Below are positions 1 to 7,990 of a DNA stretch of 49,306 nucleotides, in pieces (within the stretch, counting starts at the first letter, position 1; each line of letters opens with the position of its first letter). The stretch lies in contig CAIRYK010000052.1 in NCBI GenBank assembly GCA_903882805.1, forward strand, positions 1 to 49,306, written 5' to 3'. This stretch comes from an uncultured Bacteroidota bacterium (GTDB taxonomy: Bacteria > Bacteroidota > Bacteroidia > Chitinophagales > Chitinophagaceae). The notes beneath the pieces are model-generated. The model was given only the letters and a program-made list of their open reading frames with translations, made no database searches and was not told the origin of the DNA. A program made the translations under genes and the position numbers.

Positions 1-141
1 TCAAGGTCTGCAGCATTGGCAAAAGTGATTTTCAGCGTCGCCGGCTTTTCTTTCGGCTCTGCATCCAGATCAGTTGGCGGCGGTAACAGTTGCTCGATGC
101 TGAATTCTGGTAAAGTAATTTGGTCCATCATGTTCGGCAAA
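1..141. repeat. Terminal direct repeat, copy 1 (circular contig overlap)
   Basis: Bases 1-141 are identical to bases 49166-49306. The overlap makes the window a closed circle of 49,165 bp. A length of exactly 141 equals the largest default k-mer of a common metagenome assembler, so it is most simply an assembly overlap of a circular or circularly permuted molecule and not a physical terminal repeat. Confidence 0.95.
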
Positions 142-542
142 TCCAGATCATACAACGAAACGAAATCAGCCAACCCCTGTTGTGTTATCTTGGCATAGAT
201 GGAACTGAACACAAGCACCAGCTTCGACGCTTCCTTTTTGTTCTCACACTCCACAAACATACCAGGTAACAACTCCGGTACAGTTACGCCCTCTGTTTCC
301 AGCTCTGCCAGTACCAAATACCTGTGCCGGCCATCGAGGCAATACATCGTATTATCTGCATCCTGCCACACGAAAAACGGCTGTATAAACCGGTTGGCAA
401 GCAGTGATTTTTTAAGCTTCGATTTGTCAATTTCTGACAACTCTTTGAAATCATCCTGTTGTAGGAATTTTACGTCCTTCCATTTTATATCCGCTGTCTT
501 CAAAATGCGGCTGGTAAGCATGTCCGGTTTGTTGTTGGTCAT
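1..542 (-). CDS. ParB N-terminal-like domain protein (5' part; crosses the circle join)
   Basis: The gene starts at the ATG at 542, reads leftward to base 1 and continues on the circle at 49165 down to the TGA at 49087. The full product is 206 aa. The motif DGRHRYLVL at about residues 69-77 is the ParB/sulfiredoxin-fold signature (GxRRY/HR box). Stand-alone ParB-N proteins next to terminase and a Mom-like protein are common in phages; they are thought to be nucleases, NTP-binding proteins or modification accessories, but the activity here is unknown. It is the first gene after the 16-bp inverted repeat at 580-618 and probably the first gene of the late operon. It shares ATGA with the Mom-like gene downstream. 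Confidence 0.8.
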   Translation of the reverse strand, partial: MTNNKPDMLTSRILKTADIKWKDVKFLQQDDFKELSEIDKSKLKKSLLANRFIQPFFVWQDADNTMYCLDGRHRYLVLAELETEGVTVPELLPGMFVECENKKEASKLVLVFSSIYAKITQQGLADFVSLYDLDLPNMMDQITLPEFSIEQLLPPPTDLDAEPKEKPATLKITFANAADL

Positions 543-579
543 AGAATTTATTTTTCGTACCGACTTTAATGGACACAAA

Positions 580-618
580 AATACTTAGAATAAGTAAACA
601 AAACTTATTCTAAGTATT
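580..618 (-). promoter_or_regulatory. 16-bp perfect inverted repeat with embedded late promoter/terminator signal
   Basis: AATACTTAGAATAAGT (580-595) and its exact complement (603-618) are separated by a 7-nt A-rich loop. Read leftward, the last arm runs into a T-rich stretch that contains TATTTTTG (583 to 576), a perfect Bacteroidota -7 element TAnnTTTG. A TTTG lies 15 nt upstream of it, which is shorter than usual. The element sits exactly between the end of the early operon (gene at 646) and the start of the late operon (ATG at 542). It could be a terminator for early transcripts, an operator over a late promoter, or both. Confidence 0.6.
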
Positions 619-645
619 ACAAAAACAAAAAATATAAAAGATTGA

Positions 646-915
646 CTATCGCTTAGCTTTAATGTACTTGTCGATGCTGGCAGGTTTGGACTTGTAGTTT
701 TCGCCCGCTTGTTTGCGAAGTACGTCAAGATTGTATGTAATCCAGGCTTTTACCGACTTATTGCACTGGTTGTTGTCGTATAACCAAATCAGGTAGGTAG
801 CGGGTACATTAATCATAGCCGTACCTTTGTATTGCCCGAACGGCATGGGGCTATCGTCCTTAAGAATAGCGTAGTTATACGTTGGCTTGGGTAATTCTTT
901 GCTGTTTTCTTGCAT
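646..915 (-). CDS. DUF3820-like small protein
   Basis: A protein of 89 aa from the ATG at 915; an upstream start at 969 would add 18 residues but overlap the resolvase gene by 32 bp, so the shorter form is chosen. The core MPFGQYKG, then VPATYLIWLYD, is the signature of DUF3820, a small domain common in phages and found near nucleases, whose function is not known to me. The gene is the last of the early leftward operon and ends in TAG. Confidence 0.7.
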   Translation of the reverse strand: MQENSKELPKPTYNYAILKDDSPMPFGQYKGTAMINVPATYLIWLYDNNQCNKSVKAWITYNLDVLRKQAGENYKSKPASIDKYIKAKR

Positions 916-937
916 AAAAACGTGGTTTTGTGGGTTA

Positions 938-1354
938 TTAATAGCCGAAAACAAGCATTCCGGCATCACGGGCGTGGTTACTTGTTTTGCCTGTCCATTT
1001 TGTCAGCTTTGCGAAGTATGCGGCATCTATTTTGGTGATATTGTTTTTGGGAGCTACCAATTCGTAATCAATGCCTTTATCCTTGCAATAATCTTCAAGT
1101 ATTTTGGCATCACGCTTTACAGATCCTACACCTTGCTGATTGTCTTTGTCGACTTTGCCAAACCACGTTCTTAGCCTGGCATCTTCAATCCTTACCTTCA
1201 TGCTCACGCCTTCTATTCGCATTGCTTCCAGCTTAAGTATGGCATTGTGGATTGGTATTGTGGAAACTTCAGTAAAGTGTTTTTCTTTCGTGCTCCACAT
1301 TGCAAATCCGGTTTTCACTCCGGTATCGATGCCAATTATTATGTCTGGTTTCAT
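938..1354 (-). CDS. RuvC-like Holliday junction resolvase (RNase H fold)
   Basis: A 138-aa protein. IIIGIDTGVKTG carries the first catalytic Asp (D10), VRIEDARLR the second acidic residue (E57/D58), VGSVKRD resembles the DNA-contacting region, and SNHARDAGML near the C-terminus carries the last Asp (D130) with a His before it. This is the order seen in phage RuvC-like resolvases, which cut branched DNA during replication, recombination or packaging. The start at 1354 is set by the ATGA overlap with the upstream gene. A Cys-rich extension seen if translation began at 1429 would lie wholly inside the upstream gene and is rejected. Confidence 0.82.
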   Translation of the reverse strand: MKPDIIIGIDTGVKTGFAMWSTKEKHFTEVSTIPIHNAILKLEAMRIEGVSMKVRIEDARLRTWFGKVDKDNQQGVGSVKRDAKILEDYCKDKGIDYELVAPKNNITKIDAAYFAKLTKWTGKTSNHARDAGMLVFGY

Positions 1355-1635
1355 ACAGATTCCCTCCGATTTACATACTGCGCATCTACAAATTGCGATA
1401 CATTTTCTAAGATGTGTTTTACTGGCCAAAAAGTATCTTGATCCCTATTGCACTTCAGCTGTCCTATAGCTTCCTGTTTTGTAAACTGGTGCGCTTCGTA
1501 TGGGTTTGTTGTATAACCTTTGCTATCCTTTGCCCAGAAATTAATAGCATTCCCAACAAAACCGTAAGATTGAAAAAAGAACATAGTATCGTCTGGCATT
1601 GCCTGTATTTTCTCTAATCGCTGTTCCTGTGTCAT
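1351..1635 (-). CDS. Hypothetical early protein
   Basis: A 94-aa protein with no function I recognise. The central pattern FVGNAINFWAK, then GYTTNPYEAHQFTKQEA resembles a small uncharacterised phage family with a W-(A)K-x-GYTT-x-A-x-FT-x-x-EA pattern. The ATG at 1635 is preferred to one at 1665 because it forms an ATGA overlap with the gene upstream. The stop also overlaps the resolvase start, so it lies in a translationally coupled string. Confidence 0.7.
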   Translation of the reverse strand: MTQEQRLEKIQAMPDDTMFFFQSYGFVGNAINFWAKDSKGYTTNPYEAHQFTKQEAIGQLKCNRDQDTFWPVKHILENVSQFVDAQYVNRRESV

Positions 1636-2060
1636 GATGCTACCTCCTTTGCTTCTACAGCCCAACCTTCCAAAATGGCGTTGTCAATGTCTATCCCTAT
1701 TGAACGTAGGTAATCGGCTGCTTTCTTTGCGTTTTCTGGACTTATACGTATTGGGTCGCCATAATCATTTATAAAATCTCCAGATATGCGTCTACCTATA
1801 TCAACGTGGGTTAGGCTGTTGTATTGATACCCATATTCTTCTTTAAGGTAATTTTGAGATACTTCGGAAAATTCACAAATTTTCACAAGTTCCTCATCGG
1901 TCAATTGCTCAACCGTGCGGAGTAGTAACTTTAATTTAGACGGTCTGCCATCAAATAGAACGAACATTATAAGTCTATCTACCTCGGCTATATTACCATC
2001 GGGTAGTAACACTTTCGCGCCAAAGTACAGGGCGGCTTTATCGGCTGTTAGTGTGTTCAT
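1632..2060 (-). CDS. Hypothetical early protein
   Basis: A 142-aa protein without a recognised domain. The C-terminal part (NAKKAADYLRSIGIDIDNAI) looks like a helix-turn-helix-rich segment typical of small phage early proteins, and GWAVEAKEV closes it. It is joined by ATGA overlaps to both neighbours. No signal peptide or membrane segment is visible. Confidence 0.7.
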   Translation of the reverse strand: MNTLTADKAALYFGAKVLLPDGNIAEVDRLIMFVLFDGRPSKLKLLLRTVEQLTDEELVKICEFSEVSQNYLKEEYGYQYNSLTHVDIGRRISGDFINDYGDPIRISPENAKKAADYLRSIGIDIDNAILEGWAVEAKEVAS

Positions 2061-2326
2061 TCTATCTCAACGTTTAGTGTATTATCAATTACGTTTACCT
2101 TGCAGCTGTTCACGTTGTCGAATACAGTAACCCAGCCTACTTCTGTATCTATTTTCATTGTGCTAATACAATCAGAATCGGATATTGCAACCCGTTTAAC
2201 CTGTATCGTTTCTGGGTGCAGTCGGTCGTACTCATCCAATTCTTTTTGTGCTGCTGTTCTCAACTCATAGAACATTGCATCGTGTATCTTAGCTACCAGC
2301 TTTTCGCGGTATTCGTTGTTTCTCAT
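2057..2326 (-). CDS. Hypothetical early protein
   Basis: An 89-aa protein with a charged helical N-terminal half and a beta-rich C-terminal half (EVGWVTVFDNVNSCKVNVID). No family recognised. The stop overlaps the next gene's start (ATGA) and only 2 bp separate it from the gene upstream. Confidence 0.65.
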   Translation of the reverse strand: MRNNEYREKLVAKIHDAMFYELRTAAQKELDEYDRLHPETIQVKRVAISDSDCISTMKIDTEVGWVTVFDNVNSCKVNVIDNTLNVEIE

Positions 2327-2328
2327 AC

Positions 2329-2562
2329 CTATGCTTTTTGTTGTTTAGGAAAAATAACCCTTCTGGCATCGTATGCCGAGCGGTGTTCTACACACCAGAT
2401 GACAGCAGCGCAAGCCATTACGCTTGCTTCGTGTCTTACGGTCCATTCCTCAATGGTTCCGTCATCTTGCCTTACAGGCATTTTGAAACCTACCTTGTAG
2501 GTCTTGTTGATTTTCTCAACCAGCTTTTCAGCGTCTTTTTTCTGTTGGTTTAAGCTTTTCAT
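2329..2562 (-). CDS. Hypothetical early protein
   Basis: A 77-aa protein, basic at the N-terminus, with a central part rich in Ala, Cys and His (HEASVMACAAVIWCVEHRSAYDARR, shown in part here as motif only). Two Cys and two His do not form an obvious zinc site. The start at 2562 overlaps the upstream stop as ATGA; the stop is TAG. Confidence 0.6.
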   Translation of the reverse strand: MKSLNQQKKDAEKLVEKINKTYKVGFKMPVRQDDGTIEEWTVRHEASVMACAAVIWCVEHRSAYDARRVIFPKQQKA

Positions 2563-2789
2563 TTCGCTTCTATAACTTTAAAATTCTGTAATAGTTCAAC
2601 TTCATGCTGGATTGCTTGATCCCTGGTAATTGCTTTCCCATTTTTGTCAATGTCAATCCATTTATTCTTTGGTAACGCGTCCAAATAATCAAATTCAGAT
2701 TGCTGTTCCGGAGTAAAAACATGCCCATGCTGTTTAGCCGCTTTTAAAATACCAAGTCTTATACCCCCATTAAATATTTGCGTACTCAT
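2559..2789 (-). CDS. Hypothetical early protein
   Basis: A 76-aa protein with a mixed helical composition and no recognised domain. It is coupled by ATGA overlaps to the pyrophosphohydrolase gene upstream and the hypothetical gene downstream, which supports it being translated. Confidence 0.6.
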   Translation of the reverse strand: MSTQIFNGGIRLGILKAAKQHGHVFTPEQQSEFDYLDALPKNKWIDIDKNGKAITRDQAIQHEVELLQNFKVIEAK

Positions 2790-3160
2790 ACCCCTTCCGG
2801 CCTCCCATCCTTAATATGGCTATAGCTTCCATCCCCATTATCACGCCACTTCCTGTCTTTGTTAATCTGCAACTTAGCATAGTAGGCTACAAATACAGCA
2901 TCTATTGTCAAACCAGCACGATTGATGCTGTCAAATACACAACCCAATATATCAGCATACTCGGTCGCGATGTTTTTGTTCAAATCCCATCCAAATTCGG
3001 GAGTATTGTCCAGTTCTTTTATAACCTCTTCAATCTCGCGCTTTGCGTGAAGTAACGCCCCCTTAGCAGTACCTTTAGGGAATGTAGCTGCAGACCATTC
3101 TATATGCCAATGTATAGTGCTGGCTATTTTTGCACCATTCGGCATCTGTTTTCTTTCCAT
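2786..3160 (-). CDS. dATP/dGTP pyrophosphohydrolase-like protein (MazG/DUF550 superfamily)
   Basis: A 124-aa protein. The helix with REIEEVIKEL, followed by IATEYADILGCVFDSINRAG and the closing INKDRKW, matches the all-alpha NTP pyrophosphohydrolase family (DUF550, MazG-like), in which the EExxE and E/DxxD acids bind magnesium and the C-terminal K-x-x-x-NKxRxW motif is typical. Such enzymes hydrolyse dNTPs or unusual nucleotides to the monophosphate and adjust the pool during phage replication. It lies in the run of small early genes. The exact substrate cannot be read from sequence. Confidence 0.75.
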   Translation of the reverse strand: MERKQMPNGAKIASTIHWHIEWSAATFPKGTAKGALLHAKREIEEVIKELDNTPEFGWDLNKNIATEYADILGCVFDSINRAGLTIDAVFVAYYAKLQINKDRKWRDNGDGSYSHIKDGRPEGV

Positions 3161-3197
3161 CGTGTTTATGTTATTTGGTAAATAAAAAACAATTCAA

Positions 3198-3491
3198 CTA
3201 TGCCGCTTCCACAGCCGCTATTGCATTCAACTCAGCAAGTAATTTCCGTTGCCCCTCAATATGTGCATCTATTATTTTAAAGCACAATTCAGGCGGCACA
3301 CCATACACCGACCACGAACTTTCAGAATTTGGCACATGAAGTTCAAGCCCTTTCCGTCTACCAAATGCATCTGCAATTAATAGATCACCGTACTTATCTA
3401 CACTTTCTTTTAAGGTAGCAATCAGTTTTTCCCCATCTTTTATTTGTTGATGGGCGTTGTAGATTTTCCTACTCGTTTCTTGACTTATCAT
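3198..3491 (-). CDS. Hypothetical protein, predicted helical
   Basis: A 97-aa protein with helical N- and C-terminal parts (QIKDGEKLIATLKESVDKYG; AHIEGQRKLLAELNAIAAVEAA is written here only as a helix near the end) and a central short beta part. It has no recognised family. The gene stands alone between the pyrophosphohydrolase and a possible HTH protein, with short AT-rich gaps on both sides. Confidence 0.6.
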   Translation of the reverse strand: MISQETSRKIYNAHQQIKDGEKLIATLKESVDKYGDLLIADAFGRRKGLELHVPNSESSWSVYGVPPELCFKIIDAHIEGQRKLLAELNAIAAVEAA

Positions 3492-3509
3492 CGTTCTATA
3501 TGTTATTGG

Positions 3510-3869
3510 TTAAAAATGCTTTACCGGATGTAACTTTCTATACCTGGCTCTCACCTCTTCAACATCACTCCCTACAGGCGCCATCACCACAGTCTTACTG
3601 TCTATCCTTACAGCCATCTTAGCATTGTGGTCAGGTATCTTTATTTTCGGCTTTTCTGCAAGCAATTGCACATCAGCCTTTTTCAATTTTCGTTCAAACT
3701 GTGGACGCTCATACAGCTTTACCCTATGCACCTTATTCATTTCCTTGATGTTTCGCTCCACAAACGATAGCGGGATATCAAGCATGTTGGCTATCCAATA
3801 AGGCGCTTTTACTTCCCAGTACTGCTGAATAAACCGCACTTGTACGCTATTTAACTCTACGATTTCCAT
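3510..3869 (-). CDS. Hypothetical protein with HTH-like N-terminus
   Basis: A 119-aa protein. Residues about 10-45 (FIQQYWEVKAPYWIANML, then DIPLSFVERNIKEM) have the spacing of a helix-turn-helix unit; the rest is very basic. It could bind DNA or RNA. It overlaps the upstream 83-aa gene by 23 bp. No firm family assignment. Confidence 0.55.
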   Translation of the reverse strand: MEIVELNSVQVRFIQQYWEVKAPYWIANMLDIPLSFVERNIKEMNKVHRVKLYERPQFERKLKKADVQLLAEKPKIKIPDHNAKMAVRIDSKTVVMAPVGSDVEEVRARYRKLHPVKHF

Positions 3870-4098
3870 CTGTCAGCAGTTTTTCGCCCATTGGTACTAT
3901 GCCAGTTTGGCTAATCATGCCAGTTACTCGCATCACATCTACTTCCACTTTCACGCTGTTTATTATCTGGTTACTCACATTTGCCAGCGCTTCGCTCCGC
4001 ATTATTTCTTTGTCCAGATTGCACGATGGATCCGCTAATTTTTTCATCTGCGCAAACAGCATATCGCGCAGGTCGTTAATCTGATTTGTGTTACTCAT
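3847..4098 (-). CDS. Hypothetical small early protein
   Basis: An 83-aa helical protein. The stretch SEALANVSNQIINSVKVEVD is reminiscent of a small uncharacterised phage family that often sits among replication genes. It overlaps the HNH gene by 8 bp and the next gene by 23 bp. The function is unknown. Confidence 0.6.
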   Translation of the reverse strand: MSNTNQINDLRDMLFAQMKKLADPSCNLDKEIMRSEALANVSNQIINSVKVEVDVMRVTGMISQTGIVPMGEKLLTDGNRRVK

Positions 4099-4990
4099 TG
4101 GATTTTTGTTTTTTGATTTGTCTTAATAATTGTATTTGTGCTCGTTTCAACTCTATTACATCAGGTCGGGTTTTTAGAATATCTCTCAGGCCGCTATTAT
4201 CCCGATCTTCTTTACGCGTCATTACCTGCAATACGTATCCATCTACAAGGTTCATACTGGCGCTATTCCTCAGCATGTTTTCAGCCCTGGTAATCAATTC
4301 CAGATTGTCAATGTCGCAGTTCATCGTATCCTTATCCTTAAATACTACTATACAACCTTCAGGCACCGGACCATGTACGCTTTCCCATATATGCACATGC
4401 AACATTTTCCAGTTTGCGAGGCTTATGCGGATCCATTTGTATTTTTTGGATCCCGGGTCATTTCTACTGTCTTTCCTTATCCGTATATCGCCGTCCGATA
4501 CACCTTCCCCATTTTTAGGCAGATGCCCTTTGGGATACCACCCAGCTTTACTACGTTCCATAGCTTCAGGCGATAGATAATCAGCCCACTTTTTGCCTTT
4601 GTTAATTGGCGTGTTACCTGGCTTTATTCTGCCTACCTGTTTGTTCTGATCAATAATTTCAGCAGGTATAACCAACCCAAGCTGACGAAGGCGATTATTC
4701 AAAAAACAACCGCTTTTACCAACCATTTTAGCTATCCGCTTTACAGGCATAGTCAGGTAATTTGCCATTATCACCGCATCAATTTCCGGAGTACTGGTAG
4801 TTATCTTTTTTCTCGCATTAGCTTTGAATTTAGCCACAGTTTCAGTGGGTATTACCACCCCCTTTGCTTGTAAATAGCTGCGTACTGTTCCTTTTGGTAC
4901 GCCCAAAGCTTTGCCAATATCCTTAGAGGAAATCTCATAACAGTTGGCATCAATAAATTGTTTGTGCTGTTCAGTCAGTACTTTTCTCAT
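4091..4990 (-). CDS. HNH endonuclease with NUMOD-like and HTH segments
   Basis: A 299-aa protein. Two HTH-like segments (about residues 18-45 and 75-108) precede NUMOD-like motifs (NTPINKGKKW near 127-136 and YPKGHLPKNGEG near 152-163). The nuclease core is LHVHIWESVHGPVPEG with Val-Phe-Lys-Asp and N224/N229 (HNH_3 type). This is the build of phage HNH homing or free-standing endonucleases, which nick or cut DNA at specific sites. It is joined by ATGA to the upstream gene and so expressed with the replication genes. No intron or intein was seen next to it. Confidence 0.85.
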   Translation of the reverse strand: MRKVLTEQHKQFIDANCYEISSKDIGKALGVPKGTVRSYLQAKGVVIPTETVAKFKANARKKITTSTPEIDAVIMANYLTMPVKRIAKMVGKSGCFLNNRLRQLGLVIPAEIIDQNKQVGRIKPGNTPINKGKKWADYLSPEAMERSKAGWYPKGHLPKNGEGVSDGDIRIRKDSRNDPGSKKYKWIRISLANWKMLHVHIWESVHGPVPEGCIVVFKDKDTMNCDIDNLELITRAENMLRNSASMNLVDGYVLQVMTRKEDRDNSGLRDILKTRPDVIELKRAQIQLLRQIKKQKSNE

Positions 4991-5409
4991 AACGGTTGGT
5001 TATACCTTTCTTTCAAAACTTTAATTGTCCTTTCATAGTCCTCATCCAGCAGCCTTATAGCATCGCCCGAAAACAGTGTTTTTAATGCAGCCTCTTTTCT
5101 TTTCAAGTACTCCCTGCGTACCATGCCCATTTTCCTGTTATACTTTTGGTAATCGTCCATCCGGCGTACCTCATTGATTTTTACTCTGCTAACAGACGTG
5201 GTGAAATCAATATTTTTCAATCGCAGTCTACCGCTTACCCTATCCAGTCGGCGCCTGAATTCATCATCTTGGTATGGATCGCCTACCAACGTACCGAGGA
5301 AATAAGCATCACCTTCTTTGTCTCGCTCAGTAATCTTTCTACCCGAAAAATGAAATACAAATGGGTTGTCAGATACATACTTTACCTTTTCGCATATTAT
5401 AAAGTCCAT
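4987..5409 (-). CDS. Hypothetical protein next to DnaB
   Basis: A 140-aa, highly charged protein without a recognised domain. The N-terminal third is beta-rich (YVSDNPFVFHFSGRKITERD) and the remainder is basic and helical (RREYLKRKEAALKTLF). It is immediately downstream of the helicase gene and ends in an ATGA overlap with the HNH nuclease, so a replication-related role is a reasonable guess only. Confidence 0.6.
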   Translation of the reverse strand: MDFIICEKVKYVSDNPFVFHFSGRKITERDKEGDAYFLGTLVGDPYQDDEFRRRLDRVSGRLRLKNIDFTTSVSRVKINEVRRMDDYQKYNRKMGMVRREYLKRKEAALKTLFSGDAIRLLDEDYERTIKVLKERYNQPL

Positions 5410-5421
5410 TGCTGTAGATTT

Positions 5422-6882
5422 TTAAAACGGTAAATCATCCTGCTTGGCAGTTTCAACCTGTATCATGTGCCTGCCGTCTTCAGTGAAATAATTATTCGTG
5501 TACTCTGTCCAGTGCTGTATTTGATTGTTAGCTGAAAATATCACCTCTTCAAGTGCCCCATTTCGGTTTTTCTTGATAGTTCCTAATATCGCCCCTTTCA
5601 AATGTGGCTTCTGTTCTATTGTTTTTTCCCCAGGCCGGTACAGGAACATCACAATGTCTGCATCCTGTTCTATCGCTCCACTCTCACGCAAATCGCTCAA
5701 CTGTGGCTCCCGGTTCTGGGTGTCTACTCCCCTGCTCATCTGGCTGAGGGCTATAATCGGGATATTGCAATCCTTTGCCAGCTTTTTCAATTCCCGACTG
5801 ATCTTACTTATTTCCTGCTCACGGTTACCGTTGCGCGAATTGCCATCGCTTTCCATCAGCTGCAGGTAGTCAACGAACACTATTCTTACATCGTCCTGGC
5901 TAACAAGCTTCCTAACCTTGGTACGTAATTCCATCGAGGTAAGCCCTGCAGTATCGTCGATGAAGATGGGCAATTCAGCCAGCTTCCTTGATGCTCGTTG
6001 GTAAGCCTCATTATCAATCGCATCCATTTTTTTCGGGTTCTTGATTTTATCAAAATAAACCCTAGACATTGCGCTTGTCATCCTTTGGCAAATCTGCTCA
6101 GCGCTCATTTCAAGGCTAAATATCGCCACACCACCGCCATACACAGTATCCATTGCAGCATTAAGAGCCAGATTAACGGTCAATGCCGATTTTCCTACCG
6201 ACGGCCTTGCTGCTAAGATGATAAGATCTGTTTTCTGCCATCCACCGGTACATTTGTTGAGCGATGGGAATCCAGTATTTATGCCAGTGAAATCAACATT
6301 GCGATCAATAATGGATAGCATTGTTTTCGCTGTTTCATTCACTACCTGTGCTATCCGCTTCACCTTCTTTTTAACACCGACAGATGATAACTGATACATT
6401 TTAACCTCGGCGGTTTCCATCGCCTTGAATACATCAACAGCCGGGTTGTAACCATTTTGGATGGCCTCATTACCAATCCTGATTAATTCCCTTGCCAGGT
6501 GTTTTTCTACTACAATTCTGGCATGCTCTTCTACGTGTGCCGACGATGTTACAGCGTCAGTCATTTTTGCCAAAGCATGTGGACCGCCGATTGCTTCCAA
6601 ATCGCCATCTTTACGCAACCTTTCTGCTACCGTAAGTAAGTCTACCTTACTCCCTGAGTCGTACAGCTTTTTTATTGCTGAGAAAATTCGTTGATGATTA
6701 TCAGCATAGAATACTTCCGGATCCTGTATAATTTCAAACACTGTTTCCAGTGCGTCCATTTCAAGCAAAGCAACTGCCAAAACTGCTTCTTCAAACTCTG
6801 GCGACTGAGGCGGAACTTTCCCATACATCAGGGGGAAATCGCTTTTAGGGGTTTCCCCTTTCTTAAACTGCTGTGTTGCCAT
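5422..6882 (-). CDS. dnaB: Replicative DNA helicase, DnaB family
   Basis: A 486-aa protein of the usual DnaB length. The N-terminal DnaB_N domain (about 20-130, PQSPEFEEAVLAVALL onward) is followed by a linker and the RecA-like ATPase: Walker A ARPSVGKSA at 225-233, Walker B VRIVFVDYLQLM at 332-343, and the later sensor/arginine region LSDLRESGAIEQDADIVMFL. It unwinds the phage replication fork as a hexamer. The start overlaps the DUF4373 gene upstream by 20 bp, so the two are translated together, and the pair is a standard initiator/helicase unit in Bacteroidota phages. Confidence 0.95.
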   Translation of the reverse strand: MATQQFKKGETPKSDFPLMYGKVPPQSPEFEEAVLAVALLEMDALETVFEIIQDPEVFYADNHQRIFSAIKKLYDSGSKVDLLTVAERLRKDGDLEAIGGPHALAKMTDAVTSSAHVEEHARIVVEKHLARELIRIGNEAIQNGYNPAVDVFKAMETAEVKMYQLSSVGVKKKVKRIAQVVNETAKTMLSIIDRNVDFTGINTGFPSLNKCTGGWQKTDLIILAARPSVGKSALTVNLALNAAMDTVYGGGVAIFSLEMSAEQICQRMTSAMSRVYFDKIKNPKKMDAIDNEAYQRASRKLAELPIFIDDTAGLTSMELRTKVRKLVSQDDVRIVFVDYLQLMESDGNSRNGNREQEISKISRELKKLAKDCNIPIIALSQMSRGVDTQNREPQLSDLRESGAIEQDADIVMFLYRPGEKTIEQKPHLKGAILGTIKKNRNGALEEVIFSANNQIQHWTEYTNNYFTEDGRHMIQVETAKQDDLPF

Positions 6883-7876
6883 TGGTCATAGATTTATTGA
6901 TTAACCTTTCTAATTTTTCATCAGCCGCATTTACAGGCACATCAGGTATTTTCGGTTTACCCTTTTCATTATCGTAGTTGCCTTCCAGTATTTTTATGTA
7001 ATTGTCCTTGCTTTTAGTAAACCAATCAAAAGTGAACCAGGTTCCTTCCAGCAGGTAGGTAGATTTGTTTGCCCTTTTCATTATTTCTAAAAAATCAAAC
7101 TCCTTTTCCTTAATCCTGGCATTAAAATGGCTTTTACGCTTATCGGTAATAGCTTCCACTTTCGGTTTATTGCGGTCAGTAGCCCAAATATTCCACAGCA
7201 GTATATATGGCTCAATGAAATTTGGGCGGTGCCTTTGCACGAAATAGATAATAGCCTCTTTGTTTTTAGGGGTATCGGCATATAATCGTTTAAGGTCTTT
7301 AAGCGCCAACTCCTCTTCAGCTTTTTCAGGTTTGCCAGCTTTTTCAACTTCAATTGCCGCTGCTGCCACAGAGCCGTTAGGCTCTTTAATACTTTCCTTT
7401 ACTATACTTTTATTTACTTTACTTTGTGTAGTTTCTAACGTTATTAACTCGGTTTCTATCGTAGTGCAAACGTTATTAACTTCGTTTAGCCATATTTTTG
7501 AGTTAATAACCCTGTCTTTTCTCAATCTCGTTGCGTCCAACCAAGTCTTTTGTATGCGTCTCGATGTCAAGATATTGAACGATTCAAACACGGTTTGGTC
7601 AAACAAACCCCATTTGATACACCCGGCAACTACTTCTTTTATAAGGTTCACTGGCGAACCGCCTATGTAGGCAACACGCTTCGCAAACTTGAGCTGCTCC
7701 ATTTCTGTCCATTCTGCATAGTATCCCTGATTGGCGTAAATCCATGAAATCAGCTTGATGAATATCAATTCACCTTTGTAGCCAAAATCACCGATTATCA
7801 TCGCAAGCTTATCGTCATCGTCTAATCTCACATCCATTGGGAAATAGTCAATCCCTTGCTTGTTTGGTCTGGCCAT
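6863..7876 (-). CDS. DUF4373 (Lin1244/Lin1753-like) replication protein
   Basis: The ATG at 7876 gives 337 aa beginning MARPNKQGIDYFPMD, the typical beginning of the DUF4373/Lin1244 domain (residues about 1-110, including GDFGYKGELIFIKLISWIY). This winged-helix domain is common in phage replication-initiation proteins that act with DnaB. The C-terminal part is basic and linker-rich (EKAGKPEKAEEE). A start at 7918 would add 14 residues without domain support. The gene overlaps dnaB. Likely role: origin recognition and/or helicase loading. Confidence 0.8.
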   Translation of the reverse strand: MARPNKQGIDYFPMDVRLDDDDKLAMIIGDFGYKGELIFIKLISWIYANQGYYAEWTEMEQLKFAKRVAYIGGSPVNLIKEVVAGCIKWGLFDQTVFESFNILTSRRIQKTWLDATRLRKDRVINSKIWLNEVNNVCTTIETELITLETTQSKVNKSIVKESIKEPNGSVAAAAIEVEKAGKPEKAEEELALKDLKRLYADTPKNKEAIIYFVQRHRPNFIEPYILLWNIWATDRNKPKVEAITDKRKSHFNARIKEKEFDFLEIMKRANKSTYLLEGTWFTFDWFTKSKDNYIKILEGNYDNEKGKPKIPDVPVNAADEKLERLINKSMTNGNTAV

Positions 7877-7963
7877 TTTGATACTGTTAATGTTATCTAA
7901 AACCAGATACTTTGGCATGTAATGTGCATTACCTTAGTATCTCTCTGAATTACTGATAATAGA

Positions 7964-7990
7964 CGCCCGGCTGCAACCGGGCGCTTTTTT
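7964..7990 (+). terminator. Intrinsic-terminator-like hairpin oriented rightward (antisense to the early operon)
   Basis: CGCCCGG (7964-7970), a 6-nt loop and CCGGGCG (7977-7983) are followed on the plus strand by C and six T. It overlaps the ParB stop codon. On the transcribed (minus) strand the hairpin is preceded by the A-run and has no T-run after it, so it would stop antisense, not sense, transcription. Confidence 0.6.

Noticed and set aside
1..141. Physical direct terminal repeat of the virion DNA
   Set aside because: The length equals a common assembler k-mer limit (141) and the repeat lies within a gene; a circular or permuted genome explains it without special ends.
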